A stretch of DNA of 46,653 bases from a bacterium. Its GTDB lineage: Bacteria; Planctomycetota; UBA1135; GCA-002686595. Both the position numbers and the translations under genes were made by a program. Each line of letters starts with the position of its first letter. Within the stretch, counting starts at the first letter, position 1. Positions 45,672-46,653 of the stretch are shown here, piece after piece. A model generated the notes under the pieces. That model did no database searches. It saw nothing but the letters and a program-made list of their open reading frames with translations, and had not been told where the DNA came from. Location of the stretch: positions 1 to 46,653 of the forward strand of contig JAAELL010000423.1 of NCBI GenBank assembly GCA_024226735.1. The letters are read 5' to 3'.

Positions 45672-45743
45672 CCCCGCCACCACTTCCAAGAGAGGACTTG
45701 GCCCTTCCCGGCTGGGTCCTCTTCTTCGTGCCCGGGAGGGCGG
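45672..45743 (+). repeat. tRNA-3'-end repeat, copy 3
   Basis: CCCCGCCACCACTTCCAAG, then AGAGGACTTGGCCCTTCCCG, then GTCCTCTTCTTCGTGCCCG. About 89% identical to copy 1 by eye. Stem 45691-45697 with 45716-45722. No T-arm or anticodon precedes it; the upstream sequence is not a tRNA. The right end merges into a gene fragment. Confidence 0.65.
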
Positions 45744-45745
45744 AC

Positions 45746-45970
45746 GACTTCACCTGGATGGTGGTTCGCGGCAAGCGCTACAGCTTCAAGACGGGGACGC
45801 AGGCAAACGTGATCCGCGTGCTCTACGAGACGCGGCTGGCGAGCGGTGGGCGGGATGGCTCCGGGCTGTCCGAGAAGATCATCGGCGAGAAGGTCGGGTC
45901 GAGTGCAGACCGGTTTCGGCTGCAGAAGGCCTTCGCCGACAACGAGGCGCTCGACCGCATCCTGCGTTCG
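45746..45970 (+). pseudogene. Fragment of a winged-helix-like planctomycete protein
   Basis: About 75 residues in one frame look protein-like: TWMVVRGKRYSFKTGTQANV, IRVLYETRLASGG, GLSEKIIGEKVGSSADRFRL and QKAFADNEALDRILRS. The order basic beta-hairpin, TQA-NVIRVLYE helix, then SADRFRLQKAF resembles small DNA-binding proteins common in planctomycetes, which read RxYxLxxxQA and SxRLRDxF. There is no proper start codon: the frame enters from repeat copy 3 and then gives way to the methyltransferase fragment. I regard it as a decayed gene. Confidence 0.5.
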
Positions 45971-45977
45971 CCCAGCA

Positions 45978-46385
45978 ATGCAGTACCCAGTGATCGACGC
46001 GGTCTTCCAGGAGTTCGGCATCCTGCGTCACCAGCCGATCATCTGGGCCAAGTCCAGCTCGACGTTCACCTACGCCTACTACCGCTTGGCACACGAGCCG
46101 TGCCTCTTCGGGTGGCGCCAGGGGCACAAGCCGCCGCACTACCTCGAGAACGGCATGACGTCGGTGTGGGAGGTCGACTGGGAGGGCAAGCAGCGCATCG
46201 TCGGCAACGAGCATCCGACCCAGAAGCCGCTGCGCCTGTTCGAGATCCCGATGGAGCAGCACACGCGACGGGGCGAGGTCGTCCTCGAGCCCTTCTCGGG
46301 GAGCGGCAGCCAGCTCATCGCCGCCGAGGGGCTCGGCCGCCGCTGTCGCGCGGTTGCGCATCGCTCCGTATTCTGGCCCGCATGA
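45978..46385 (+). pseudogene. Truncated N6/N4-type DNA methyltransferase
   Basis: 135 residues of a larger enzyme: IIWAKSSSTFTYAYYRLAHE, PCLFGWRQGHKP, NEHPTQKPLRLFEIPMEQ and LEPFSGSGSQLIAAEGLGRR. These match the C-terminal half of prophage-type N4/N6 methylases, with SAM motif I as FSGSGS. The expected N-terminal half with the catalytic DPPY-type motif is missing, and after GRRC the frame ends in unrelated residues instead of the usual IDPxYVDV. It is adjacent to another gene fragment and to repeat copy 3. A non-functional remnant of a mobile element is the best reading. Confidence 0.7.
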
Positions 46386-46653
46386 ATCGCTGCCTGATTG
46401 GAGTGGGCGTGTCCCTGCCGATGTTTGCCGTGGAGGAGCGCCCCGCCAGTCCTCACATGGACTCTTGTGCCGGTTTCTGGGGCAGGTCAAGTTGCCGGAC
46501 GAGTCGTTTCGTGGTGCTTCCGTCATCGCCTGTTACGGATCGAGCGTAACCCCAGCGCGCACCTTGCCTTGCACACGATCTAGACTCGATGGGTCATGAA
46601 CGAGGCCAGATGAGGAATGCGTCCAGACTCCGTGCAACCTGCCCGAACAGCGA
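46386..46653. other. Right-edge stretch, nothing recognised
   Basis: The last 268 bp hold only short overlapping ORFs with no recognisable domain. No tRNA, hairpin terminator or repeat copy is evident. Confidence 0.5.

Overview
The window looks like a chromosomal segment of a very high-GC planctomycete. The main signs are a long moxR/DUF58/BatA/von Willebrand operon mixed with PQQ-repeat proteins and alpha-alpha toroid (squalene-cyclase-like) proteins that end in LPIFQR, a SpoVG with a zinc-ribbon insert, and a secreted protein with a C-terminal domain of a type I recall from planctomycetes. This is recognition from sequence features only; no database was searched.

Layout. (1) 1-25.6 kb is almost entirely minus strand. 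Read 5' to 3' it runs: enolase, a short FtsB/DivIC-like protein and a PQQ-like exported protein; then moxR, DUF58, BatA/VWA and a VWA/glutamine-amidotransferase-like membrane protein; then a 1559-residue exported PQQ protein, toroid protein 1, a DUF4175-like membrane protein, a 952-residue Glu/Gln/Ala-rich coiled-coil protein, a small exported protein, toroid protein 2 and a secreted protein followed by a strong 38-bp hairpin. Many junctions overlap by ATGA/TGATG or have gaps of 10 nt or less, so this is probably one or two long operons for a cell-envelope system of unknown role. (2) 25.7-35.6 kb is a plus-strand housekeeping run: phosphatidylserine synthase, a FolK-PanC fusion, IspE, SpoVG, a Rossmann/DUF2520 protein, an AroD-AroE fusion, shikimate kinase, a large exported helical-repeat protein, and an initiator tRNA-Met with a terminator.

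(3) 36.2-45.5 kb is a different kind of module. On the plus strand, two fused subunits of a 2-oxoacid:ferredoxin oxidoreductase (ferredoxin-alpha and TPP beta-gamma) are followed by a 74-residue cysteine protein. Converging on the minus strand is tetR followed by four genes in the order C-B-A-D of class I (ATP-dependent) benzoyl-CoA reductase, or a close relative in the 2-hydroxyacyl-CoA dehydratase superfamily, and then a 91-residue cysteine protein. A sigma70-like promoter overlapped by a perfect 20-bp palindrome sits in front of tetR. Together these suggest a regulated, ATP-driven, low-potential reductase with its own ferredoxin-reducing enzyme. This is the most interesting system in the window.

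(4) A degenerate ~70-bp repeat that begins like a tRNA 3' end and contains a terminator-like stem occurs at 35.68 kb (the tRNA itself), 39.58 kb and 45.67 kb. The outer copies bracket the redox module. Around the second and third copies lie gene debris: a BNR-4-like fragment, a winged-helix-like fragment and a truncated DNA methyltransferase. This fits an accessory island next to the initiator tRNA.
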